Made by a program: the position numbers and the translations under genes | Notes under the pieces: model-generated | What the model saw: the letters and a program-made list of their open reading frames with translations, nothing else | Told to the model about the DNA's origin: nothing | Databases searched by the model: none | NCBI GenBank assembly: GCA_017887325.1 | Contig: JAGHIE010000013.1 | Span: 62,001-126,000 of the forward strand | Reading direction: 5' to 3' | Length of the DNA stretch: 64,000 nucleotides | Source: Oscillospiraceae bacterium | GTDB lineage: Bacteria > Bacillota > Clostridia > Oscillospirales > Ruminococcaceae | In this document: one piece after another, positions 43,485-52,010 of the stretch | Layout of the letters: each line of letters starts with the position of its first letter | Position numbering within the stretch: position 1 is the stretch's first letter

Positions 43485-43826
43485 AAATATTTAATAAAAA
43501 AAGGTTATGAAATAATAGAACAAAACTATAATTGCAAATATGGAGAAATAGATATAATCGCAAAAAAAGAAGATTTGTTGTGTATTGTAGAAGTAAAATC
43601 AAGATATGAAAATATAATGTATCAAGCAAAAGAAAGTGTTACAAAGAAAAAACAAGATAAGATAAAGAAAACAGCTTTGATATATTTATCTGAACATGAA
43701 TACGATTTGCAAATAAGATTTGATGTAGCAGAAGTGTATTTTACTAAAGATAGAAAAGTTTACATAAACTATATTGAAAATGCTTTTGAAACAGATGGAG
43801 ATGATGATTTTGCCAAAGATTTTTGA
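43455..43826 (+). CDS. yraN: YraN family (UPF0102) nuclease-fold protein, probably made as RnhB-YraN frameshift fusion
   Basis: A complete YraN domain of about 123 residues: VGEAGEKLTCKYLIKKGYEIIEQNY, then the PD-(D/E)XK-like core GEIDIIAKKEDLLCIVEVKSR and a C-terminal half with IRFDVAEVYF. The frame is open from 43425 but has no ATG, GTG or TTG before 43575, which lies past the conserved core. Either a -1 frameshift at the end of rnhB, an unusual ATT start at 43428, or a base error explains this. The start given here is the first codon after the putative shift. Overlaps the next gene. Confidence 0.75.
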   Translation, partial: VGEAGEKLTCKYLIKKGYEIIEQNYNCKYGEIDIIAKKEDLLCIVEVKSRYENIMYQAKESVTKKKQDKIKKTALIYLSEHEYDLQIRFDVAEVYFTKDRKVYINYIENAFETDGDDDFAKDF

Positions 43827-44727
43827 TTTACATTGTGATACTATTTCCACCGCTATGAACAATAACAAATCAATATATCAAAACGATTTACATATTGATT
43901 TGTGTAGAGGACTGGAAAATTCTGTTTGGGTACAGACTTTTGCGTTATTTATTGAAGACAAATATATACAAAATGGAGCGTTTGATAATTTTATAAAACA
44001 ATATAATTTCTTTCAAAAGCACTTAGAAAAATACAAAGATAAATATAATAATGTTTTATATAACAAAACTATTTTAGAAAATAAATGTAACTATATTTTG
44101 AGTGTTGAAGGTGGAAGTATGTTAGAAGGTAACATAGATAACATACAAGAACTTGTAAAAAGAAATATAGGAATATTTACATTAACATGGAATAGTGCAA
44201 ATGAAATAGCAGGTGGTGTTAGTTCTGATATTGGATTAACACCATTCGGAAAACAAGTTGTATCAGAATTAGAGAACAATAATATACTTGTTGATGTATC
44301 TCATATAAATGAAAGAAGTTTTTATGATGTTGCAAGTATAGCAGCAAAACCTATTATAGCGTCACACTCTAATTCGAAAACTATTTGTAATAATAAAAGA
44401 AATTTAACAGATGAGCAAATAAAATTTATTATAGATAATAAAGGTATTATCGGAATAAATTATTATACTTATTTTATAAATGGCAAAGATGATTGTAGTA
44501 TAGATGAAATGTGTAAGCATGTGGAGTACATACTGTCTTTAGGTGGAGAACATATTTTGTGTTTAGGAAGTGATTTTGACGGAGCTAGCGTTTCTAGTGA
44601 AATAGAAAACATAAAAGGTGTTGAAAAACTTTACAATAGTATGATAAAATACTTCAAAAAGGATATTACTGATAAAATATTTTTTGATAATGCAAATAAC
44701 TTTGTTAATAAGTATTTGATTAAATAG
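43804..44727 (+). CDS. Membrane dipeptidase (peptidase family M19)
   Basis: About 307 residues. M19 renal-dipeptidase motifs: FDLHCDTI (HxD metal pair), LSVEGGSML (Glu), VDVSHINERSFYDV and ASHSNSKTI (two His), and LGSDFDG. The family cuts dipeptides, often with a D-residue, and may serve peptidoglycan or peptide turnover. The start is among ATG 43801, ATG 43804 and TTG 43810, all within the end of yraN; GGAG at 43797-43800 favours the later ones. Translation is probably coupled to yraN. Confidence 0.9.
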   Translation: MILPKIFDLHCDTISTAMNNNKSIYQNDLHIDLCRGLENSVWVQTFALFIEDKYIQNGAFDNFIKQYNFFQKHLEKYKDKYNNVLYNKTILENKCNYILSVEGGSMLEGNIDNIQELVKRNIGIFTLTWNSANEIAGGVSSDIGLTPFGKQVVSELENNNILVDVSHINERSFYDVASIAAKPIIASHSNSKTICNNKRNLTDEQIKFIIDNKGIIGINYYTYFINGKDDCSIDEMCKHVEYILSLGGEHILCLGSDFDGASVSSEIENIKGVEKLYNSMIKYFKKDITDKIFFDNANNFVNKYLIK

Positions 44728-44761
44728 TGTTTAGTGATTTCTTATTTGGGGGGATATTACT

Positions 44762-46258
44762 ATGTATTACAATAGTACAAGAAATAATAATATATCAAAA
44801 ACAGCTTCACAAGTTATAACTCAAGGTATTTCTGAAGAAGGTGGATTGTTTGTTCCAAATAAATTGCCAGAAATTTCTGAAAAAGATATTTTGGGTTTAA
44901 TTAATAAAAATTATGTTGAAAGAGCAGAGTATGTTTTATCTTTATTTTTAAATGATTTTGATGAAGTAGAAATAAAATATTGTGCTGAAAATGCGTACAC
45001 AAGTGAAAAATTTGGTTGTGATGAAATTACACCACTTGCTAAACTTTTTGATGGTACATATATGTTAGAGCTATGGCATGGTCCAACTTGTGCTTTTAAA
45101 GATATGGCGTTACAAATCTTGCCATATTTACTAACAACTTCTGCAAAAAAATCAGTAGATAACAAAAAAATTGTAATTTTAGTTGCTACTAGTGGGGATA
45201 CAGGTAAAGCTGCACTTGAAGGGTTTAAAGATGTTGAAGGAACTCAGATAATGGTATTTTATCCAGAAAATGGTGTATCTTCAATGCAAAAAAGACAAAT
45301 GACAACACAAGAAGGAGAAAATGTATCTGTTTGTGCTGTTAAAGGTAATTTTGATGATGCACAGACTGGTGTAAAAACAATTTTTACAGATAATGAAGTG
45401 AAAAATAAATTAGCACAAAAAGACATGATGTTTTCTTCTGCAAACTCTATAAACTGGGGTAGATTATTGCCACAAATTATTTATTATGTTTCTTGTTACT
45501 GTGAGTTACTAAAAACAGAACAAATTACAATGGGTGAAAAAATTAATATAGTAGTTCCTACTGGTAACTTTGGTAATATTTTAGCTGGATATTATGCTAA
45601 AAAAATGGGTGTGCCTATTGGTAAATTAATTTGTGCATCTAACCAAAATAATGTTTTAACAGATTTTATTAAAACTGGTAAATATAATAGAGTTAGAGAT
45701 TTTTATACTACAATTTCTCCATCTATGGATATTTTAATTTCATCAAACTTAGAAAGATTATTATATGACTTATCTGGAAGAAATGATGAAAAAATTAAAG
45801 AATGGTTTAACAGCCTAAATCAAAATGGAAGTTACGAGATAGATGTTGATGTAAAAGAAAAACTGCAACAAGAATTTTTTGCAGGTTATTGTAGTGATGA
45901 AGATACTAAGAAAACAATAAAAGAAGTTTTTGATAAAGTTGGTTATATATGTGATACACATACTGCTGTAGCAGTGAAAGTTTATGAAGATTACAAAAAA
46001 GAAACTAAAGATGATACAAAAACAGTTATTGTTTCAACAGCTAGTCCTTATAAATTTACAGATAGTGTATTAAAATCATTAACAGATAATATTCCACAAG
46101 ATGATTATGAACAAGTTGAAACATTGAATAATATGACAAAATTAGATGTACCTGTTCAATTAAGTGAATTAAAAGAAAAACAAGTTCGTTTTAATAAAGT
46201 TATAGATAAAAAAGATATGATAAAATATGTTTCAGACTTGCTAGAATTAGACAAATAG
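44762..46258 (+). CDS. thrC: Threonine synthase
   Basis: A 498-residue PLP enzyme of the long (class I, yeast/E. coli-like) threonine synthase type: YYNSTRNNNISKTASQVITQGISEEGGLFVP, the PLP Lys in TCAFKDMALQILP, and VATSGDTGKAALEG, plus VVPTGNFGNILAGYYAKKMG. It makes Thr from phosphohomoserine. GGGGGG ribosome site. It ends in a strong terminator; other thr genes are not in the window. Confidence 0.95.
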   Translation: MYYNSTRNNNISKTASQVITQGISEEGGLFVPNKLPEISEKDILGLINKNYVERAEYVLSLFLNDFDEVEIKYCAENAYTSEKFGCDEITPLAKLFDGTYMLELWHGPTCAFKDMALQILPYLLTTSAKKSVDNKKIVILVATSGDTGKAALEGFKDVEGTQIMVFYPENGVSSMQKRQMTTQEGENVSVCAVKGNFDDAQTGVKTIFTDNEVKNKLAQKDMMFSSANSINWGRLLPQIIYYVSCYCELLKTEQITMGEKINIVVPTGNFGNILAGYYAKKMGVPIGKLICASNQNNVLTDFIKTGKYNRVRDFYTTISPSMDILISSNLERLLYDLSGRNDEKIKEWFNSLNQNGSYEIDVDVKEKLQQEFFAGYCSDEDTKKTIKEVFDKVGYICDTHTAVAVKVYEDYKKETKDDTKTVIVSTASPYKFTDSVLKSLTDNIPQDDYEQVETLNNMTKLDVPVQLSELKEKQVRFNKVIDKKDMIKYVSDLLELDK

Positions 46259-46268
46259 TTTAAAATAA

Positions 46269-46303
46269 AAATGCTAACCTATAAATTAGGTTAGCATTTA
46301 TTA
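46269..46303. terminator. Bidirectional terminator after thrC
   Basis: Stem AAATGCTAACCTA with TAGGTTAGCATTT. Also placed to end the minus-strand DUF1540 transcript. Confidence 0.85.
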
Positions 46304-46359
46304 ATTTATTACCGTTGCTTTGTTGTAATATAAATTAATATCTATATTCTTTACAAAAC

Positions 46360-46536
46360 TTATTTGTATTCCTCTTTGAAAGATTGACATACAGTATCTT
46401 GGCATGAAGTAGCACTATGAGGACCTACTACAATGTTTGAAGCTGTACAACCACATTTGTTATTATTGTGAATACAGTTTGATACATCACAATGTATGCC
46501 GTGTATACATGATTTGTGTTCTTTAGCTTTTTGCAT
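46360..46536 (-). CDS. DUF1540 small cysteine-rich protein
   Basis: A 58-residue protein with seven Cys in the DUF1540 pattern: CIHGIHCDVSNCIHN, NKCGCTASNIVVG, then ATSCQDTVCQSF. DUF1540 proteins are short metal- or disulphide-type peptides common in spore formers and sometimes found among coat proteins; exact function unknown. AAAGGTGG lies 10 nt before the ATG, which supports it as a real gene. No shared transcript: thrC converges on one side and the phosphoesterase gene diverges on the other. Confidence 0.85.
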   Translation of the reverse strand: MQKAKEHKSCIHGIHCDVSNCIHNNNKCGCTASNIVVGPHSATSCQDTVCQSFKEEYK

Positions 46537-46586
46537 AGATAAAGACCACCTTTCTGATTTATTAAGTTTAATAAGTGAGGATTTTT

Positions 46587-46618
46587 ATTTTTAGATAACT
46601 TGTTTGTTATCTGAAAAT
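46587..46618. repeat. Inverted repeat in the DUF1540-phosphoesterase divergent region
   Basis: Inner arms AGATAAC and GTTATCT around TTGTTT, extended by ATTTT/AAAAT. Lies in the region where both divergent promoters should be; possible operator. Confidence 0.4.
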
Positions 46619-46692
46619 ATTTTATGATAAAAAAACAAATAAATACATGGAAAAATTTTACTTTAAAATGAATGCGAGGTGTTAGAGAATTA

Positions 46693-47382
46693 ATGAGTTT
46701 ATATGTAATAGGAGATTTACATTTATCTTTAGGTACAGACAAACCAATGGATATATTTAGAGGTTGGGACAACTATGTAAATTTAATCAGAGATACATGG
46801 AATTATTTAGTGCAACCAGAAGACACTGTTGTTATAGCAGGTGATGTTTCATGGGCATTAAAACTAGAAGAAATTTATGAAGACTTTAAATTTATACACA
46901 ATTTAAACGGTACTAAAATTATATTAAAAGGAAATCATGACTTATGGTTTTCTACAAAAAGTAAAGTTGAAAAATATATTAAAGAAAACGGTTTTGACTC
47001 AATAAAAATACTGTTTAATAATTCTTATGAGTATAAAGATTATGTTATTTGTGGTACTAGAGGTTGGATAAATGAAAAAGGTGAAACTGTTGACAAAAAA
47101 GTTTTGTTAAGAGAAGCAGGAAGATTGAGATTATCTTTAGAAGATGGTTTAAAAACAGGAAAAGAGCCTATTGTTTTTTTACATTATCCACCAGTTTATG
47201 CTAGCGATGAGTGTTTAGAAATTTTAGAAGTTTTATGGGAATATAAAATAAAAAAATGTTATTACGGACATATACATGGACACAGCTGTAATTATGCTAT
47301 AAATGGAGAAAGATACGGTATAGATTTTAGACTTGTATCATGTGATTTTGTTCAGTTTACACCACAAAAGATTTTAGACTAA
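46693..47382 (+). CDS. Cytosolic metallophosphoesterase
   Basis: A 229-residue calcineurin-like phosphoesterase without signal or membrane span. Motifs: YVIGDLHLS, VVIAGDVSWALKL, ILKGNHDLWF, VFLHYPPVY and YGHIHGHSC. It belongs to a Firmicutes group labelled 'metallophosphoesterase/serine-threonine phosphatase'; substrate unknown. Start at 46693; a frame-open ATG at 46672 lies over the GCGAGGTG ribosome site. Confidence 0.85.
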   Translation: MSLYVIGDLHLSLGTDKPMDIFRGWDNYVNLIRDTWNYLVQPEDTVVIAGDVSWALKLEEIYEDFKFIHNLNGTKIILKGNHDLWFSTKSKVEKYIKENGFDSIKILFNNSYEYKDYVICGTRGWINEKGETVDKKVLLREAGRLRLSLEDGLKTGKEPIVFLHYPPVYASDECLEILEVLWEYKIKKCYYGHIHGHSCNYAINGERYGIDFRLVSCDFVQFTPQKILD

Positions 47383-47483
47383 TAAAAATATAGAAAATAG
47401 ACAAGTATATATATTGAAAATTAGCTAAATTTATATAAAACAAAAAATAATTATAAAAATATGTGGTAATTTTTATAGGAGTA

Positions 47484-47492
47484 TGCTATAAT
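47484..47492 (+). promoter_or_regulatory. Extended -10 promoter of tig
   Basis: TGCTATAAT; no clear -35. The transcript should begin near 47499, just before the stem-loop at 47506. Confidence 0.6.
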
Positions 47493-47505
47493 CATATGGA
47501 TATAA

Positions 47506-47543
47506 CTGCGTAGTATTATGTAGAAATACATACTTTATTGCAG
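47506..47543 (+). repeat. 5'-UTR stem-loop of tig
   Basis: Outer arms CTGC and GCAG and inner ATGTA/TACAT around GAAA, with AT pairs and bulges between. At the very 5' end of the predicted mRNA, where such stems protect against decay. Confidence 0.4.
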
Positions 47544-47570
47544 ATTTATAAAATTTTGGAGGATAAAACT

Positions 47571-48866
47571 ATGAGTTTAGTTGAAAACAAAAATGTAGCA
47601 ACAAATAAATATGAGTTAACAATCAAAATTGATGCTGAAAAATTTGAAGCTGCTATCGAAAAAGCTTATCGTAAAAATGTTAAGAAAATAGATGTGCAAG
47701 GTTTCAGAAAAGGTAAAGCACCAAGAAAAATTATTGAAAAAATGTATGGCGAAGGCGTATTCTTTGAAGACGCTATCAATGATTTATACCCATTAGCTTT
47801 ACAAGAAGCTATTACAGAATCTAAATTAGAAATCGTTGCTCGTCCAGAAGTTGAAGTTAAAGAAGTAAACAAAGAAGAAGGCGTTACTTTCGTTGCAACT
47901 TGCGTTGTTAAACCAGAAGTAACTGTTAAAGATTACAAAGGTATCGAAGTTGAAAAAGAAGTTAAACCAGTAACTGATGAAGATATCGACAAAAAACTAC
48001 AAGGTATGCAAGAAAGAAATGGTAGAATGGTAGATATCGAAGACAGAACTGCAGAAAATGGTGATACAGTAGTATTCGATTTTGACGGTTATGTTGACGG
48101 TATTGCTTTCGATGGCGGTAAAGCTGAAAAATTCACATTAGTTTTAGGTTCTGGCCAATTCATTCCAGGATTTGAAGATCAAATCGTTGGTAAAGCTATT
48201 GACGAAGAATTCGATGTAAATGTTACATTCCCAGAAGATTACCATGCTGAAGAATTAAAAGGTAAACCAGCTGTATTCAAATGTAAATTACATGAAATCA
48301 AAGTTAAAGAATTACCAGAATTAGATGATGAATTTGCTAAAGATACAAGTGAATTCGATACTTTAGATGAATTAAAAGCTGATTTAAGAAAAAAAGCTGA
48401 AGAAGCAAATGAAAAATTAGCTAACGACGAAGTTGAAAACAAATTAATCGACAAAGTTATCGAAAACATGGAAGGTGAAATTCCAGAAGAAATGTACGAA
48501 GCTAGAATCGATGATATGTTACGTGATTTCGACTACCGTTTACAATCTCAAGGTATGAATTTACAAATGTACATGCAATACACAGGAATGAACGTTGAAT
48601 CTTTCAGAAAATCTTTCAGAGAACAAGCTGAAAAACAAGTTAAAGTTAGATTAGCATTAGAAAAAATCGTTGAAGTTGAAGATATCAAAGTTGACGACGA
48701 AGCTGTTGAAGCTGAATATGCTAAATTAGCTGAAGCATACAAAATGGAAGTTGAACAAATCAAATCTTTCGTTCCTGCTGAAGAATTTGTTAGAGATTTA
48801 GCTGTAAACAAAGCTATCGAATTAATTAAAGATACTGCTAAAGTTACAGACAAAGTTGCTGACTAA
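47571..48866 (+). CDS. tig: Trigger factor (ribosome-bound chaperone, PPIase)
   Basis: A 431-residue trigger factor. N-terminal ribosome-binding signature VQGFRKGKAPRKIIEKMYGEGVFFEDA, a central FKBP-type PPIase domain (ENGDTVVFDFDGYVDGIAFDGGKAEKFTLVLGSGQFIPGFEDQIVG) and a long helical C-terminal chaperone domain. Start at 47571 with TTTTGGAGG upstream. It precedes clpP-clpX, the usual tig-clpP-clpX order. Codons are strongly biased, as for an abundant protein. Confidence 0.97.
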   Translation: MSLVENKNVATNKYELTIKIDAEKFEAAIEKAYRKNVKKIDVQGFRKGKAPRKIIEKMYGEGVFFEDAINDLYPLALQEAITESKLEIVARPEVEVKEVNKEEGVTFVATCVVKPEVTVKDYKGIEVEKEVKPVTDEDIDKKLQGMQERNGRMVDIEDRTAENGDTVVFDFDGYVDGIAFDGGKAEKFTLVLGSGQFIPGFEDQIVGKAIDEEFDVNVTFPEDYHAEELKGKPAVFKCKLHEIKVKELPELDDEFAKDTSEFDTLDELKADLRKKAEEANEKLANDEVENKLIDKVIENMEGEIPEEMYEARIDDMLRDFDYRLQSQGMNLQMYMQYTGMNVESFRKSFREQAEKQVKVRLALEKIVEVEDIKVDDEAVEAEYAKLAEAYKMEVEQIKSFVPAEEFVRDLAVNKAIELIKDTAKVTDKVAD

Positions 48867-48897
48867 TTATTTTAATACATAGTTATTACATAAAATA

Positions 48898-48930
48898 CGG
48901 CCTGTCTGAATATTTCAGTCAGGCTGTTTG
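48898..48930 (+). terminator. Terminator after tig
   Basis: Imperfect stem CGGCCTGTCTGAA with TTCAGTCAGGCTG (one mismatch, one G-T), tail TTTG. Confidence 0.7.
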
Positions 48931-49009
48931 TGTAAATTTTTTAAATATGTATTGAGTGTAAAAGATTTGTTACACAGATGTTTATATTATGAAGAGGAGA
49001 GAGTTTAAA

Positions 49010-49591
49010 ATGGCATTAGTTCCTTATGTAGTAGAACAAACAAGTCGTGGAGAACGTTCTTACGACATTTATTCTCGTTTATTAAACGATAGAATTATTA
49101 TGTTATTTGATGAGGTAAATGACCAAACTGCAAGTTTAGTTATTTCTCAATTACTATACTTAGAAAGCCAAGACCCAGATAAAGATATTTCTTTATATAT
49201 TAATAGCCCTGGTGGTTCTGTAACTGCTGGTATGGGGATCTATGATACAATGCAATTAATTAAATGTGATGTATCAACAATTTGTGTAGGTATGGCAGCA
49301 TCTATGGGTGCATTTTTATTATCAGCTGGTGCTAAAGGCAAAAGATATGCAACACCTAATAGTGAAATTATGATTCACCAACCATTAGGTGGAGTAAAAG
49401 GTCAAGCATCAGATATTCAAATTCATGCTGATTGGATAATCAAAACTAAGAAAAACTTAAACAAAATGTTATCAGAAGCTACAGGTCAACCTTTAGAAGT
49501 TATTGAAAAAGATACAGATAGAGATAACTTCTTATCAGCTAATGAAGCATTAGAATATGGATTAATAGATAAAATAATCACAAAGCGATAG
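49010..49591 (+). CDS. clpP: ATP-dependent Clp protease proteolytic subunit
   Basis: A 193-residue serine protease. Catalytic Ser in [19 protein letters not shown], His in MIHQPLGG, and Asp in DTDRDNF. N-terminus [24 protein letters not shown]. Start at 49010, after GAGGAGAG; an in-frame ATG at 48989 overlaps that site. clpX follows at 16 bp. No CtsR operator was seen upstream. Confidence 0.98.
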   Translation: MALVPYVVEQTSRGERSYDIYSRLLNDRIIMLFDEVNDQTASLVISQLLYLESQDPDKDISLYINSPGGSVTAGMGIYDTMQLIKCDVSTICVGMAASMGAFLLSAGAKGKRYATPNSEIMIHQPLGGVKGQASDIQIHADWIIKTKKNLNKMLSEATGQPLEVIEKDTDRDNFLSANEALEYGLIDKIITKR

Positions 49592-49607
49592 GACGGTTTA
49601 AAAGTAT

Positions 49608-50873
49608 ATGCCAAATATGAATGATAATTCACCAAGATGTAGCTTTTGTGGAAAAAGTGAATTCATGGTAGAACGTTTGTTGTATGGTAGTACAGCATTT
49701 ATATGTGATGAATGTGTTGATTTATGTTATCAAATGTTGCACGAAGATAGTGATTTATTAAGAGGACCTAAGTTAAAACAATCAAAAGAAAAATTTGAAA
49801 ATAAAGAACTTTTAAAACCTGTTGAGATTAAAAAGGTTTTAGATGAGTATGTAATAGGTCAAGAAGATGCAAAAATTGCATTATCTGTTGCTGTATATAA
49901 TCACTATAAAAGAATAAGATATAATAAAGACTTAGATGTAGAACTACAAAAAAGTAATGTATTATTATTAGGACCTACAGGTGTGGGAAAAACATTTTTA
50001 GCACAAACATTAGCAAAAACATTAGATGTACCTTTTGCAATTGCTGATGCTACAACATTAACAGAAGCAGGTTATGTTGGCGATGATGTTGAAAATGTAC
50101 TTGTAAGATTATTGCAAGCTGCTGATTTTGATGTTGAAGCAGCAGAAAGAGGTATTATATATATCGACGAAATAGATAAAATTACAAGAAAATCAGAAAA
50201 TACATCTATCACAAGAGATGTAAGTGGTGAAGGTGTACAACAAGCTTTATTAAAAATAATTGAAGGTACTGTTTCAAATGTTCCACCTCAAGGCGGAAGA
50301 AAACATCCACATCAAGAACATATACAAGTTAATACAAAAAATATATTGTTTATATGTGGTGGTGCTTTTGATGGTATTGAAAAGTTAGTTGAAAAGCGTA
50401 ATAATAAAGCTGTAATAGGTTTTGGAATGGACAGAAATCAAGTTAAAGTTAAAGAAGATAAGGATATAATGAAAAAAGTTATTCCTCATGACTTGGTTAA
50501 ATATGGCTTAATTCCAGAATTAGTTGGTCGTTTACCAGTTATAACAGCTCTAGAAAACTTAGATAAAGAAGATTTAGTAAGAATTTTAAAAGAACCTAAA
50601 AACTCTTTATTAAAACAATATCATGCTATGTTTGAAATGGACGGAGTAGAATTAGAAATAACAGATGATGCTTTAGAAGAAATAGCTGCTCTTGCTATTG
50701 AAAGAAAAACAGGAGCTAGAGGATTAAGAGGTATTATGGAATCTGTATTATCAGACTTAATGTTCTACACACCATCAGAAGATGATATTGTAAAAGTTAT
50801 TATAGACAAAGAAGCTGTAAAAGATTGCAACAAAATAAAAGTTGTAAGAAAAGAAGTTAAAAAATTAAAATAA
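49608..50873 (+). CDS. clpX: ATP-dependent Clp protease ATP-binding subunit ClpX
   Basis: A 421-residue AAA+ unfoldase. N-terminal zinc domain [17 protein letters not shown]...CDECVDLC; Walker [16 protein letters not shown]; Walker [22 protein letters not shown], and a sensor 2 helix in [18 protein letters not shown]. Feeds substrates to ClpP. Co-transcribed with clpP; terminator directly after. Confidence 0.98.
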   Translation: MPNMNDNSPRCSFCGKSEFMVERLLYGSTAFICDECVDLCYQMLHEDSDLLRGPKLKQSKEKFENKELLKPVEIKKVLDEYVIGQEDAKIALSVAVYNHYKRIRYNKDLDVELQKSNVLLLGPTGVGKTFLAQTLAKTLDVPFAIADATTLTEAGYVGDDVENVLVRLLQAADFDVEAAERGIIYIDEIDKITRKSENTSITRDVSGEGVQQALLKIIEGTVSNVPPQGGRKHPHQEHIQVNTKNILFICGGAFDGIEKLVEKRNNKAVIGFGMDRNQVKVKEDKDIMKKVIPHDLVKYGLIPELVGRLPVITALENLDKEDLVRILKEPKNSLLKQYHAMFEMDGVELEITDDALEEIAALAIERKTGARGLRGIMESVLSDLMFYTPSEDDIVKVIIDKEAVKDCNKIKVVRKEVKKLK

Positions 50874-50874
50874 T

Positions 50875-50912
50875 AAAAAAAGGAGATAATCTTTCTGATT
50901 ATCTCCTTTTTT
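50875..50912. terminator. Bidirectional terminator between clpX and aroC
   Basis: Stem AAAAAAAGGAGATAATC with GATTATCTCCTTTTTT around 5 nt. Confidence 0.92.
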
Positions 50913-50915
50913 GTT

Positions 50916-52010
50916 TTATAAATGTACACCTTTATCATTAATAATTGCAGACAATAAAGCTATATTACAACAAGCTTCAACAACAGGTACAGCTCTAACA
51001 GCGATACAAGGATCATGTCTACCAACGATATTTAGTGTGGTATTTTCTAAAGTTAAAACATCAATAGTATTTTGAGTTAATGATATAGAAGGAGTTGGTT
51101 TAAATGCAACATTGAAACTTATAGGCATACCAGAACTAATTCCACCTAAAATACCACCATGATTATTAGTTCTTGTTTTTACAACACCATTATCTATATA
51201 AAACTCATCATTATTTTCGCTACCATAAATTGTTGTGCAATCAAAACCATTTCCAAATTCTAATCCTTTAACTCCTGGAATAGAGAACATTAAAGAAGAA
51301 ATAATGCTTTCCAAGTTATCCATCATAGGAGAGCCAATACCAGCAGGACACCCTATTGTAACACACTCAACTACACCACCAACAGAATTTTGTTCCATTC
51401 TTGTTTTATTGATAAAATCCATTATATCTTTTCTTTTAGATTCATCAATAACAGGGAAAGGCAGAGAACGAATTTCATCAATTTTTTCTTTGGTTAGTGT
51501 AGTTTGGTCGATATGTTCTGTTTTAATATCTTTAACAGATACTAAATGAGCGACACTATGTATATCCATTTCTTCTAAAATTTGTGCACATATAGCACCA
51601 GCCATAACTAAACAAGCTGTAAGTCTGCCAGAAAAATGTCCACCACCACGAATATCATTAGCACCATCATATCGGATAAATCCAGTAAAATCAGCATGTC
51701 CTGGTCTTACAGTTGTTTGAACATTTTTATAATCATTAGAACGAGTATTTGTATTTTCAATAATCATACACAAAGGAGTGCCGTTTGTTGTATCATTGTG
51801 AAGACCACATAAAACTTTTGGTAAATCAGGTTCTATTCTTGAAGTTGTAGTACCATCAGATTTCGCTTGTCTTCGTCTTAAAAAAGCTCTAACCTTGCTC
51901 ATATCTATTTTTTTACCAGCTGGTAAATTATCTATAACAACACCGATAGCATCAGCGTGTGACTCACCAAATACAGATATTTTTAAACCATTATTCCACA
52001 TTGATGACAT
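50916..52010 (-). CDS. aroC: Chorismate synthase
   Basis: A 364-residue FMN-dependent enzyme making chorismate, the last shared step to aromatic amino acids. Signatures: FGESHADAIGVVIDNLPAG, RPGHADFTGFIRYDGANDIRGGGHFSGRLTA and the C-terminal VGRHDPCIAVRAVPVVEA. Start at 52010: AGGAGG lies 8 nt upstream inside the end of aroA, so the genes overlap by 20 bp and are translated together. A GTG three codons upstream is not favoured. Last gene of aroB-aroA-aroC. Confidence 0.96.
   Translation of the reverse strand: MSSMWNNGLKISVFGESHADAIGVVIDNLPAGKKIDMSKVRAFLRRRQAKSDGTTTSRIEPDLPKVLCGLHNDTTNGTPLCMIIENTNTRSNDYKNVQTTVRPGHADFTGFIRYDGANDIRGGGHFSGRLTACLVMAGAICAQILEEMDIHSVAHLVSVKDIKTEHIDQTTLTKEKIDEIRSLPFPVIDESKRKDIMDFINKTRMEQNSVGGVVECVTIGCPAGIGSPMMDNLESIISSLMFSIPGVKGLEFGNGFDCTTIYGSENNDEFYIDNGVVKTRTNNHGGILGGISSGMPISFNVAFKPTPSISLTQNTIDVLTLENTTLNIVGRHDPCIAVRAVPVVEACCNIALLSAIINDKGVHL

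Noticed and set aside
43575..43826. Short open frame from TTG 43575 as an independent 83-residue gene
   Set aside because: It is only the C-terminal two thirds of YraN; the conserved GE-x-GE and GEID core lies upstream in the same open frame, so TTG 43575 is very unlikely to be the real start.
48239..48853. Minus-strand open frames rich in Ser, Leu and Phe
   Set aside because: They are antisense to tig and arise from its biased GAA/AAA codons; no start signals.
48935..49009. CtsR or HrcA operator before clpP
   Set aside because: I found no GGTCAAA-type direct repeat and no CIRCE-type inverted repeat in this region.
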